From Dyadobacter sp. CY356 (lineage in GTDB: Bacteria; Bacteroidota; Bacteroidia; Cytophagales; Spirosomataceae): a stretch of DNA of 64,000 nt. Under the pieces are notes generated by a model. That model saw nothing but the letters and a program-made list of their open reading frames with translations, did no database searches and had not been told where the DNA came from. Location: the NCBI RefSeq assembly GCF_021440195.1, contig NZ_JAJTSZ010000004.1, positions 62,001 through 126,000 of the forward strand, written 5' to 3'. The number at the start of each line of letters is the position of its first letter. The stretch's first letter is position 1. The translations under genes were made by a program, and so were the position numbers. Positions 21,528 through 30,000 of this stretch are shown here, one piece after another.

Positions 21528-21716
21528 ATGCAAACCAATTCAGAGTCACTTACCGAGATTAGTCGGCTGCTCGACATGTACATCAGCGAGATCCAGTCGT
21601 CAGAGTTAAAGCCATTGGCAGCCAACATTTACCTTACCCATGCCAAAAACTTCGTCCGTTGGATTGAAGGAGAATTTGTACCAGGAGGCCGGCTGGAAAA
21701 AAACAAGGCCAGATAA
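21528..21716 (+). CDS. Small protein resembling an integrase N-terminal SAM-like domain
   Basis: 62 residues. The segment ISRLLDMYISEIQSSELKPL followed by NIYLTHAKNFVRWIEGEF resembles the helical core-binding (SAM-like) domain at the N-terminus of tyrosine recombinases. The pattern 'xKPxTxxxYxxHxxxFVRWLxGxFxP' also occurs in stand-alone small proteins. No catalytic domain follows before or after the TAA at 21714. It is either a genuine small DNA-binding-like protein or the residue of a lost integrase. The surrounding 1.1 kb is gene-poor, which fits either view. The family call is from memory and tentative. Confidence 0.5.
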   Translation: MQTNSESLTEISRLLDMYISEIQSSELKPLAANIYLTHAKNFVRWIEGEFVPGGRLEKNKAR

Positions 21717-22206
21717 TTACTCAGCACTACTTCACACACTATTTTTTTCTTCACCCCAATCCCTCTCACATTTTTCCATATTGATCTGCTCCCGCATCAA
21801 TGAAAAATGTTCTTCCGACTACTAACAGTAATTCTACAATTAATCACAGGTATTCCCTTAAAAATTCACCTTGGTCTTCTCGCCAGTTGTAAAATGTATA
21901 CCGTAACGATATAGTTTAGTTATTTTCTCAAATTTTCTAAATCTGATGTCTTTATTATAGTACGATTTGACGAAACAGGAGTTACGTATATAGGAACTGA
22001 ACATGTAAACGTTGAGTACACCCGGATTGTGGTTAGGCAATGCAGTTTAATCTTTGAAAAACAGTTCGCTCCTATTTATGAGCAAAGAATTAATGGTGCT
22101 AGAGGAACAATATAAGTTAAAACTAAATTAAGGTTTTGCGAAGCCATTCCAAATAAATTAAAACTTGGCACGATTTTTGTACTAATCTATTGCTTAACCC
22201 CCACTC
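21717..22206. other. Intergenic region with one sigma-54-like promoter
   Basis: About 490 bases with no convincing gene. A 60-codon minus-strand frame at 21858-22040 has no recognisable features and is not supported. The only clear signal is the sigma-54-like promoter at 22165-22181. Confidence 0.5.
22165..22181 (+). promoter_or_regulatory. Sigma-54 (RpoN)-type promoter
   Basis: TTGGCACGATTTTTGTA matches the RpoN consensus TGGCAC-N5-TTGCW with the exact -24/-12 spacing; the only departure is T for C in the -12 GC. It ends 25 bases before the ATG of the receiver-like gene at 22207. Transcription from it would need an NtrC-type activator, none of which is encoded in this window. Confidence 0.6.
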
Positions 22207-22683
22207 ATGTTATCAATAATAATATTAGACAATTACCCTATTTTAAGGTTTGGAATCGCAAAGTTGCTAAAAGAACATTTTAAAGACGTTCAGCTTACTG
22301 AAATTTCAGTAATAGATGACATTCCTAAATTTCATAATACAATTTGTCCGGATCTTATAGTCCTTGGCATTAACGATAATACCAAGAAGAAAGATCTTAA
22401 ATTATATCAGGAAGTTAAGATGTTCTTTCCTTCAACACCAACAATTGTCTACGACGAAATTATTTACGACTTTCAAACATTGCCCTACCTGGAATCCGGC
22501 ATTGAAGGTTATTTGCTTAAACAAAATAAGCCTGCCGAGCTATTGCGATCCGTTGAAATTGTATTAAGTGGAAAACGGTACATTTGTAATGATGTGCTTC
22601 AAAATTTATTTTACAGATTTTTATCAGAGGAATCACACATTGAAAGAAACCAGGTATTGTTAAATTTAAGAAACCCGGCTTGA
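22207..22683 (+). CDS. Atypical receiver-domain protein lacking the phospho-acceptor and output domain
   Basis: 158 residues. The first about 120 follow the CheY-like fold of NarL/LuxR-type regulators: IIILDNYPILRFGIAKLL, PDLIVLGIND, a late GYLLKQNKPAELLRSV containing the conserved Lys (K106). The phospho-acceptor Asp expected after strand 3 is Gly (G54), and only one of the usual N-terminal acidic pair remains (D8). The chain stops shortly after the position where a LuxR-type helix-turn-helix would begin, so there is no DNA-binding output. It may be a pseudo-receiver acting by protein contact, or a decaying regulator. A sigma-54-like promoter lies just upstream. Confidence 0.75.
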   Translation: MLSIIILDNYPILRFGIAKLLKEHFKDVQLTEISVIDDIPKFHNTICPDLIVLGINDNTKKKDLKLYQEVKMFFPSTPTIVYDEIIYDFQTLPYLESGIEGYLLKQNKPAELLRSVEIVLSGKRYICNDVLQNLFYRFLSEESHIERNQVLLNLRNPA

Positions 22684-22707
22684 ATATCCTCTGTAAAAAG
22701 CAAGAAT

Positions 22708-22771
22708 CGGATTGTGTGCTAAATTGGCATTATATACATTTATATACCTCGTGTATTTAAGGCACAATCCG
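22708..22771. promoter_or_regulatory. Inverted repeat flanking the alkA promoter region
   Basis: CGGATTGTG (22708-22716) and CACAATCCG (22763-22771) are perfect 9-base inverted arms around 46 AT-rich bases containing a promoter-like TACATTTA. The right arm lies 8 bases before the alkA ATG. It may be a regulator site or a loop that controls alkA expression. Confidence 0.4.
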
Positions 22772-22779
22772 GAACATTC

Positions 22780-23685
22780 ATGTGCAATAATAGTATTTCA
22801 ATACCCATTAATTCAAATTTCAGTTTGAACGAATGTTTGTGGTTTCTCAATCGTAATTATGACGATTGTATGCACAAAATCGTTGATAACAAAATATTGA
22901 AAGCGATTCTGATTCAGGGAAAACCTGTTTTACTGGAAATAGGTGGGAAAGCGAATTTTCTTGAAATCAGGATTTTATCAGGTGAGCCCAATTTTGAAAT
23001 TACATCTGCTATTAAGGATTATATCATTGACTGGCTGGATCTTGACCGGGATTTAGAACCATTTTATCAACTGCTCAGTCAGCATAGCCAGCTTTCTTAT
23101 ATGGCTGAGGAATTTCACGGTTTACGAATTATCAGCACTCCTGATCTTTTTGAGGCCTTATGCTGGAGTGTTACCGGCCAGCAGATTAATCTGACTTTTG
23201 CATATAAACTGAAAAGGCGGCTTGTTGAAAAATATGGCAGTCATATTGAATTTGAGAACCGGATATTTCACATTTTCCCGTCCCACGCTAGACTTGCCGG
23301 AGCCGATCCGGCCGAGCTGAGGTCGATGCAGTTTTCCAGCAAAAAAGCAGAATACATTATTAGTATCGCAAAGCTTTTTGCAACCGAACAACTTAGCAAA
23401 GAAATACTCTTGTCTCTGCCCGATCTGGAAGCCAGGCAAAAAATGTTAATGTCTGTCAAAGGCATTGGTATATGGACGGCAAATTATGCACTGATGAAAA
23501 GTTTAAAGGAACAATCCAGTATTCCATATGGTGATGCAGGTTTGTTACAAGCCTTGTTGATTCACAATATCATCACAGACAAAAAGGACGGCCTGCAAAT
23601 CCGTAATTTCTTTCAGGAAATGAGGGGATGGGAAAGTTATGTTGTTTTCTATTTATGGAGAAGTCTGGCCAAAAAGCCTGGTTAA
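22780..23685 (+). CDS. alkA: DNA-3-methyladenine glycosylase II (AlkA-type)
   Basis: 301 residues of the HhH-GPD superfamily, which excise alkylated purines from DNA. The core begins LFEALCWSVTGQQINLTFAYKLKRRL. The helix-hairpin-helix reads MLMSVKGIGIWTANYALM and the catalytic aspartate is D252 in PYGDAGL. The N-terminal 110 residues correspond to the AlkA-specific beta domain. There is no fused Ada regulatory domain. It is convergent to a small Ada-like metal-binding gene and close to a DinB-fold gene, forming a loose DNA-repair/detoxification neighbourhood. Confidence 0.9.
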   Translation: MCNNSISIPINSNFSLNECLWFLNRNYDDCMHKIVDNKILKAILIQGKPVLLEIGGKANFLEIRILSGEPNFEITSAIKDYIIDWLDLDRDLEPFYQLLSQHSQLSYMAEEFHGLRIISTPDLFEALCWSVTGQQINLTFAYKLKRRLVEKYGSHIEFENRIFHIFPSHARLAGADPAELRSMQFSSKKAEYIISIAKLFATEQLSKEILLSLPDLEARQKMLMSVKGIGIWTANYALMKSLKEQSSIPYGDAGLLQALLIHNIITDKKDGLQIRNFFQEMRGWESYVVFYLWRSLAKKPG

Positions 23686-23713
23686 CTTTAATAACAATCG
23701 GTATGATCAGTTT

Positions 23714-23977
23714 TTAAATCCTTGTTGATTTCCAGAATCTATATTTTTCAGGCAGACAATGTGCGCAAGGGCGATATCCTGCTGCAATCGCCTGCTGCTC
23801 ATTTTTAAAGAAAACACGGTTTTCAATTTTCATTCTTTTTCCTGAAAGACAATGTAATGTGCCGTAAATTTTTGCTTTTTTATAACCGCCCAAAGTAATT
23901 TCTCCACTGCGAATTAATCTTTGAAGATTTCGCTGAATTTCAGTTTCACTAATTCCGAGACTGCTATGTGCTATCAT
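23714..23977 (-). CDS. Small protein with Ada-like metal-binding domain
   Basis: 87 residues. The C-terminal half, with HCLSGKRM, ENRVFFKNEQQAIAAGYRPC and AHCLP, aligns with the metal-binding N-terminal domain of Ada (RENxxFxxxxxEAxAAGFRPCKRC). Ada uses four cysteines, one of which accepts methyl groups from phosphotriesters. Here only three cysteines are present, with a His next to the first, so methyl transfer may be lost or the ligand set changed. The N-terminal half (about 1-35) is helical and may bind nucleic acid. No AraC or methyltransferase domain is attached. It is convergent to alkA. Confidence 0.78.
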   Translation of the reverse strand: MIAHSSLGISETEIQRNLQRLIRSGEITLGGYKKAKIYGTLHCLSGKRMKIENRVFFKNEQQAIAAGYRPCAHCLPEKYRFWKSTRI

Positions 23978-24181
23978 TTTTTTTGAACTTCAATTATCAC
24001 TTTTTTAAAAATACGATACCTGCATTTTACATGCCACCCGTTACTTGCTTTTTTCAAGCCCAAGTAACTATCCAGACTTGCGCGAAAAAAATTTTGCCGG
24101 GAAAAAACATGCTGACATAGGGCTGTCACCAGCTGATATTTCCTTTGTAGTGGAAATAATAAAACATAAACTTTTAGCAAA

Positions 24182-24703
24182 ATGGAAAACAACACGAGTG
24201 AAGCAAAAGAACTTCTTCCATCCGAAGTATTTATCACACAGGATGCTTTATTGGATCACTGGCAAGGACATCGCAGGATTACGCGTCGTGCTATCGAAGC
24301 ATTTCCAGACGATCAGTTTTATACCTTTTCTATTGGAGGCATGCGCACTTTTGCAGAGTTAGTGATGGAAATCATCGTACTTTCCGGCCCAGGAATTCAT
24401 GGGATTTTGTCGGGCGACTGGACTTATGGCAACCCTCCTTTGAATTTTGCATCTCAGCCACCAGCAACCAAACAAGAAGTACTTACAATTTGGGATAACA
24501 TTACAGCGGAAATCGATACGCTATGGCCTCAGATTCCTGTTTCGCGTTTCCATGAACAGGAAGCAGCTTTCGGACAGTACGACGGCACGATATACTCCAC
24601 TACTTTATACATCATCGACAACGAAATCCATCATCGCGCACAGGTATATGTTTATCTGAGAGCACTTGGCATTGAACCACCTGCGTTTTGGGATCGTAGC
24701 TAG
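24182..24703 (+). CDS. DinB-family (DinB/YfiT-like) putative metal-dependent protein
   Basis: 173 residues of the four-helix DinB/YfiT fold; unrelated to polymerase IV despite the name. The first helix carries LLDHWQGHRRITRRAIEAFPDD with a potential metal His, and the last carries DNEIHHRAQVYVYLRALG with the paired histidines. These would complete the three-His metal site. Related proteins act as thiol transferases or unknown stress proteins. It stands alone on the plus strand and is followed by a strong bidirectional terminator. Confidence 0.85.
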   Translation: MENNTSEAKELLPSEVFITQDALLDHWQGHRRITRRAIEAFPDDQFYTFSIGGMRTFAELVMEIIVLSGPGIHGILSGDWTYGNPPLNFASQPPATKQEVLTIWDNITAEIDTLWPQIPVSRFHEQEAAFGQYDGTIYSTTLYIIDNEIHHRAQVYVYLRALGIEPPAFWDRS

Positions 24704-24719
24704 AATACCATTTCACAGG

Positions 24720-24760
24720 CAAGTTACAATAAGACACTAAACTTGTCTTATTGTAACTTG
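24720..24760. terminator. Bidirectional terminator
   Basis: Perfect 16-base arms (24720-24735 and 24745-24760, CAAGTTACAATAAGAC and its complement) around a 9-base loop, followed by GTTTTAT on the plus strand. It lies between the convergent DinB-family and DUF3800 genes. Confidence 0.85.
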
Positions 24761-24810
24761 GTTTTATAAAGAAATCAGAAATGGAAATATGATTTAATCA
24801 TAAACCGGAA

Positions 24811-25503
24811 TTAAAGTTTTTCACAAAGTCCATGCTTAATTCCTCCTACCTGATCAAATCGATTTTCAATAATAGAAAAAAACTGAGTATCTCCGTGCTC
24901 ATATTTTCTAAATATAGAATAAGCAACTAAATCTGCCAATTGTATTAGCCTTGATGCTTTTGAATCAAGAAATAATGGAACTTCTGATAAATTTCGCAAG
25001 ACTCCCCATGAGTGCCCTACGGTACGGAAATTTGTAGCCAAGCCTTGTATAGCCGTTTCATAGGTTGATTTATCGAAAATTATAATTCCTCGCTGAGTAT
25101 TGTTCTGATTGTAGAGTCTCGCTAGATAATGATCAAACCTACTTGCAATCTGTTCAAAAGCAACTTCAACAGGATCACGGGGAGAAGCCTTTTCCTTATT
25201 TATAATACAAGCAAATATCCGGTTTGATGGATGGGAACCAGACAGAATACTTAGGGAATCCTTTATTATCTCATATCGAAACTCACGTTCAAAATGTCGC
25301 CAGAATTTTTTCCCTCCATATATGGGACTGCCATGAAGTTCTGTTGAAGCGGTATCATCCGGATTTACCCTTGATACGATTTTATCTAATTCGTTAGCTA
25401 TTGCAAACCCCTGTCTTTCAAAAAGAGAAATACCTGCCAAGACAAAGTGTTTTTGATTAGGATCAGGAGCACTACCGGATTCATCGCAGTAAAGTAGGTG
25501 CAT
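24811..25503 (-). CDS. DUF3800 domain protein
   Basis: 230 residues from the ATG at 25503; five extra codons upstream would need a TTG. The family landmarks are LLYCDESGSA at the N-terminus, with an early Asp, and DSKASRLIQLADLVAYSIFRKYEHGD near the C-terminus. These acidic positions suit an RNase H-like metal-dependent fold. DUF3800 proteins are common in accessory DNA and beside mobile elements or defence genes, but I see no such partner here. No signal peptide. The gene is isolated between a terminator and the signalling operon. Confidence 0.85.
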   Translation of the reverse strand: MHLLYCDESGSAPDPNQKHFVLAGISLFERQGFAIANELDKIVSRVNPDDTASTELHGSPIYGGKKFWRHFEREFRYEIIKDSLSILSGSHPSNRIFACIINKEKASPRDPVEVAFEQIASRFDHYLARLYNQNNTQRGIIIFDKSTYETAIQGLATNFRTVGHSWGVLRNLSEVPLFLDSKASRLIQLADLVAYSIFRKYEHGDTQFFSIIENRFDQVGGIKHGLCEKL

Positions 25504-25633
25504 AAAAAAAGCAGTCAAGGAGAAACTATGTTCTACGCGGTCTAATACGTCAGACCTCCCAACTGCGTCACAAATTTAAAAGATTATATCAAATAAATAT
25601 TAAATCTTTTGATTTTTCATTACTCTATGCCTA

Positions 25634-26635
25634 TTAAATATGCATCGTCTTATCCGCTATATCCCTGATAATCCCATCCAGCTCATTTGCAGAGATCAGG
25701 ATATGATCCAGCAATTCATTTTGTTCATTTTCCGAATGCTGGTAATTTTTAATAAGATCGACAATCCCCATCAGTCTGGCCACAGGAGCTCTTACCACAT
25801 GTGACTGAAGCCAGGCAATTTCCTGTAATTTTTGATTCTGACGTTCGATGGCTTCAATGTAACGCAATCTTTCGGTTATATCATTTACTAAAACTACTCT
25901 GGCCCTTTTGCCATCAATGTAAATGCAATTACTTTGAATTTCTGCCTGAATTATTTCACCAGTCTTTTTCTTATGACGTGCTATACCGTTATAATGCGTG
26001 GAAGATGAATTTCTGGCGCGATATACAGATTCTTCAAAAATTGGCAAATCTTCTTTCGGACGTATATCACGTATGGTCATTGCCAGAAACTCTTCCAGAC
26101 TATAACCATAATGCCGGATAGCCGCATCATTAACGTTTAAAAATTGCAAAGTTTCCAGATCATAAACCCACATGGGTTGAGGACTCAGCTGAAAAAGATC
26201 ACTATATCTTTTTTCAGATTCTTCCAGCTCTGCTGATTTTTTCTTACGCTCAATGCTGTATAAAATGCTTTTGTATAGATTAGAAGCAGATAACTCGTCT
26301 TTAAGTAAATAATCAGATACGCCCAGAGAAAGAGATTTTACGCTAAAAGAAATATCCGGGTAACCTGTCAGAACAATGATTGGAATTCCTGCACTTATCG
26401 CAATAATTTCCATGATCAGGTTTTCACCACTTTTATCAGGCAGTGACAGATCAAGTAATATGACATTTACTGCAAGTTTTTCTTCTACAAGCAAAGAGCG
26501 GCCTTCGAGAAAATTTTTTGCCTGAAAAATTTCAGGAGAAAGCATCTGTTCATCCAGAAAATCTTCAATGAGCGCAAAATCTCCGGGATTGTCCTCAATG
26601 ACCAGAATCCGGTATCGGTTTTTATCCTTTTCCAT
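25634..26635 (-). CDS. REC-PAS protein with histidine-kinase dimerisation domain but no ATPase
   Basis: 333 residues. Residues 1-125 are a receiver domain with its acceptor Asp in VILLDLSLPDKSG. Residues about 140-260 are a PAS domain (MWVYDLETLQFLNVNDAAIRHYGY). Residues about 270-330 resemble a dimerisation/phosphotransfer helix pair with His in LQSHVVRAPVARLMG. The chain then ends at a clean TAA, with no HATPase domain; the bases beyond do not continue one. It may act as a receiver plus phosphotransfer adaptor, or heterodimerise with the large kinase. Start and upstream stop overlap as TGATG, so it is coupled to the CheY-like gene. Confidence 0.85.
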   Translation of the reverse strand: MEKDKNRYRILVIEDNPGDFALIEDFLDEQMLSPEIFQAKNFLEGRSLLVEEKLAVNVILLDLSLPDKSGENLIMEIIAISAGIPIIVLTGYPDISFSVKSLSLGVSDYLLKDELSASNLYKSILYSIERKKKSAELEESEKRYSDLFQLSPQPMWVYDLETLQFLNVNDAAIRHYGYSLEEFLAMTIRDIRPKEDLPIFEESVYRARNSSSTHYNGIARHKKKTGEIIQAEIQSNCIYIDGKRARVVLVNDITERLRYIEAIERQNQKLQEIAWLQSHVVRAPVARLMGIVDLIKNYQHSENEQNELLDHILISANELDGIIRDIADKTMHI

Positions 26636-27072
26636 CAGGATTTATTTAGAGATGGTTTTGCGATAATACTGATCCAAAAATTTTCTATATGCTTGATAAC
26701 GTTCAAAAAGCTATCCAGCTCAACCGGTTTAGTGATGTAGCAATCTGCTTTATTTTTATACGAAAGGCTGATATCTTTTTCTGAGGATGATGTTGTGAGC
26801 ATAATTACGGGAATATGCTTTATCTCATCGCTCTTCTTGATATACTGGAGTACTTCATGTCCGTTCTTTTTTGGAAGATTAACGTCCAGCAGCACGAGGT
26901 CCGGATGTTCTGCCAGTATATGCTTCCCTTTTTGATTTAAAAAATCAATTGCTTCCTCACCATCCCTTACAACACTGATCGTATTTAAGATTCTCCCTTC
27001 TTGTAAAGCTTCTGTTGTAAGTAAAATGTCACCTTCATTATCTTCAACTAGCAGTATATGTATACTTTTCAT
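26635..27072 (-). CDS. CheY-like single-domain response regulator (Rcp1 type)
   Basis: 145 residues forming one receiver domain: LVEDNEGDILLTTEAL with the acidic pair, LVLLDVNLPKKNGHEVL with the acceptor Asp, MLTTSSSEKD and KADCYITKPVEL with the conserved Thr/Ser and Lys. The shape is that of Rcp1-type regulators that partner phytochrome-like kinases. There is no output domain. It overlaps the kinase gene by four bases (ATGA) and the next gene by one codon, so all three are translationally coupled. It probably receives phosphate from the kinase. Confidence 0.92.
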   Translation of the reverse strand: MKSIHILLVEDNEGDILLTTEALQEGRILNTISVVRDGEEAIDFLNQKGKHILAEHPDLVLLDVNLPKKNGHEVLQYIKKSDEIKHIPVIMLTTSSSEKDISLSYKNKADCYITKPVELDSFLNVIKHIENFWISIIAKPSLNKS

Positions 27073-30000
27073 AACGTTGTTGGTTGCTGTTTTGCAATGC
27101 TAAAATAAAAAGTGCTTTCTTTTCCTTCAACTGATTTCAACCAGATTTTCCCACCCAGATTTTCCACTATTTTTTTTGTTATCGCCAACCCCATCCCTGT
27201 CCCCGAATATTCATCTTTATTATGCAGCCTTTGAAAGATAATAAAAATCTTTTCAAAATACTGCTGGTCAATCCCGATTCCGTTATCTCTGACGGCAAAT
27301 TCCCAGTGCGACCCGGTCTCTTTAGACGAAATATCTATAAGCGGAATTCTGCCTTCGGGTTGATATTTCAATCCATTACTGACCAGATTTTGGAAAATCT
27401 GTCTTAACGGGGTTTTAAATGTTGTCAGAACAGGCAAAGAAGAGTATCTGACATTTGCATGTTTTTCTTCGATATTTTTTCTGCATAAAAGTATAATTTC
27501 TTCAATTAACTCATTTAAATCAACATCTTCAAGCTTTTCTTCTGATTTTCCAACACGTGAAAAATCAAGAAGATCCAGTATTATCTGGCGCATTCTTCTT
27601 GCACCGTCCACAGCGAAAAAAATGTATTTCTTCGCCTTTTCATCCAGCGAATCGCTGTATTTCTTTTCAAGCAGAGTCAAAAAACTGGTTACCATCCGAA
27701 GCGGCTCCTGTAAATCATGTGAGGCTACATAGGCGAATTGTTCCAGTTCAGCATTTGAGATTGCAAGAACTTTAAGATTACTTTCCAACTCCTTATGTAA
27801 CTCTTTTAGTTTTTCCTCAGCGACTTTTCGTTCTGTAATATTTTTGAAATATACTGTCAAACCCGCCTTGGTAGGATAGGCACTTACTTCAAACCACCGG
27901 TCAATTGGCTCATAATATTCCTCAAAACGTAAAGGTATTTTTTCCTGAAGTGCCTTCTTGTAATTATAGTAGGATTTCGGAGCTATATTTTTATTATAAA
28001 TGTCCCAGACTTTGCGGTTTACGATTTCTTCACGTTTAATACCCAGCAGTCGTTCTGCTTCCTTATTCCAATAAGTCACCGTCCAATCTTCATTTACTGC
28101 AAAGAAACCATCCTGAATACTTTCAAGGGTTTTGTTCTTTTCTTCATAAGAAGCCAGTAATGCCTCATCGGCCTCCTGCCCTTCAATAACTTTTGAAAGA
28201 TTTACCGCAATTGTTTTTAAGAATGAAATTTCATCTTCATCCCAAAACCTTTCATTTCTGCAATCATCAAATCCTACGTATCCAAAAAATTTATTCTTTA
28301 CAAATACCGGAATTATTAGCAAGGATTTAACGTCCTGCTCCACGAGATCGGCCTTGAATTCTGATTCACGGAGCTGACTGATTGAGGCTGCAAAAGGCTT
28401 ATTTCTATTGAGCGAACTTATAAGTTCCGGCATTTTCTCATGCGGCACGTTTTGTAAACTTGGGTTGTCAATCTGAGAATCAAAGGTGCCGGCATTCCAT
28501 TCAAATTTCTGACTTACATATTTTTGCCCCGAAACATCATCCACAAGATTTTCAAAATAATAGACCCTGTCCGCAGTAACAGCCTGGCCCACAATACCAA
28601 AAGACTTTTCCAAAGCCTCAGCCCAATCGTCAAATTGTAGCAAACTATTGTTTACTTCTGCAATGGCCGCCAAAAATGTCGATTTTCTGAGAAGTTTTAT
28701 CTGGGTTTGTTTAATTTCAGTTATGTCACGTAATACACCGATCATCCTGACAGGTTGCCCATCAGAATTCCGGACGATAAAACCTCTCTCCTGCACAAAA
28801 GCATAATCACCGTCCAGTTTCCTGTAACGATATTCAGCCCACCAGTTTTGCTGAGTATTGTCGGCAAGAGCTATGCTGAGACTACGGGTTAGAGAATTCA
28901 AATCATCAAGATGGATTTTTGACGACCATTTTTCCATTGGGTATCTTTCACCATTCGCTTCATATCCAAAAAGCCGTCGGTATCCGTCGCCCCAGGCAAT
29001 GTGGTCTGTGGCCATATCCCAGTCGTAAATAGCATCATTAGTTGCCTGATTAACAAGTTCATAACGCTCATTACTACTTTTCAGGGCATCTTCCATTACT
29101 TTCCGATCGGTCACGTCCAGCCCGGTGCATTGCATTTCAGAAGGTTTTCCGTTGGAATCTGTCAGGCAGACAAAATCCCATAATGTCGAAATAATACCAC
29201 CTCCCTTTTTTATTTTATCAATTTCGATCTGATATACTTTTCCAGGCTTTTGTTTGCACAATTCAGAAATTTCTAAAAACCTGGCGTGGTGCTCCGGGAC
29301 TGTAAGATCCAGACAACTTTCACCAATCAGATTTTCATCTGTAAAATACCATCCGAAATCCTGCTTATACTTTTTGTTATAATAAGTATAATGGCCAGTC
29401 AGATCCAGCCTCACAACATAATTTGTCTGCGCATCTACCAGACTTCTTAACCGTGATTCACTCGCAAGCAATTCTTCCTGCACTTTCCGGCTTTCTGTAA
29501 TATCGAGACAAGCCCCGATCATTTTTAAGGGATTACCCTGGCTATCTGTTTTTAGCCTTCCCCACGATTTTAGATTTCTGACCTCTCCTGTCGGGCGAAT
29601 AATCCTTTCCTCAAAAACAATATCCTTTTTAGTTTTTAAAACATTCTGAATAATCTCGTATACCCGGATTTTATCATCCTGATGCAGCAATTCCTGGTAT
29701 CCTTCAAAAGTAGCTTTAAACTTTGCCCGCGTTAATCCGTAAATGTCATAAAGAGAATCCGACCACGTGACCACATTATTCACAATATCCCATTGCCAAT
29801 TACCAAAATGTGCCAGTTCCTGACCCTGATTCATCAAAAAGAAGGTTTCTTCCAACATTTCCGAGCTCTGCCGGTTTTCGAGAATCACCTTTAGAATAGC
29901 ACTCGATTTTTCAATTACTTTCAATTCTTCATCAACCGGCTCTTTCACCTCGTGATAGTATATTCCGAGTGTAGCAATAACCTCATCCTCAGCATTTAAT

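Noticed and set aside
21858..22040. 60-codon minus-strand frame
   Set aside because: No recognisable motif, no promoter or ribosome signal, and in a non-coding region; looks like a chance frame.
23974..24237. 87-codon minus-strand frame between the Ada-like and DinB-family genes
   Set aside because: It overlaps the start of the well-supported DinB-family gene and has no family features.
24182..24703. DinB-family gene as a second polymerase IV
   Set aside because: The fold is the four-helix DinB/YfiT type with paired histidines; it has none of the Y-polymerase motifs found in the gene at 212.
24811..25503. DUF3800 gene as part of a defence island
   Set aside because: No restriction, toxin, nuclease or other defence gene is adjacent; the neighbours are repair and signalling genes.
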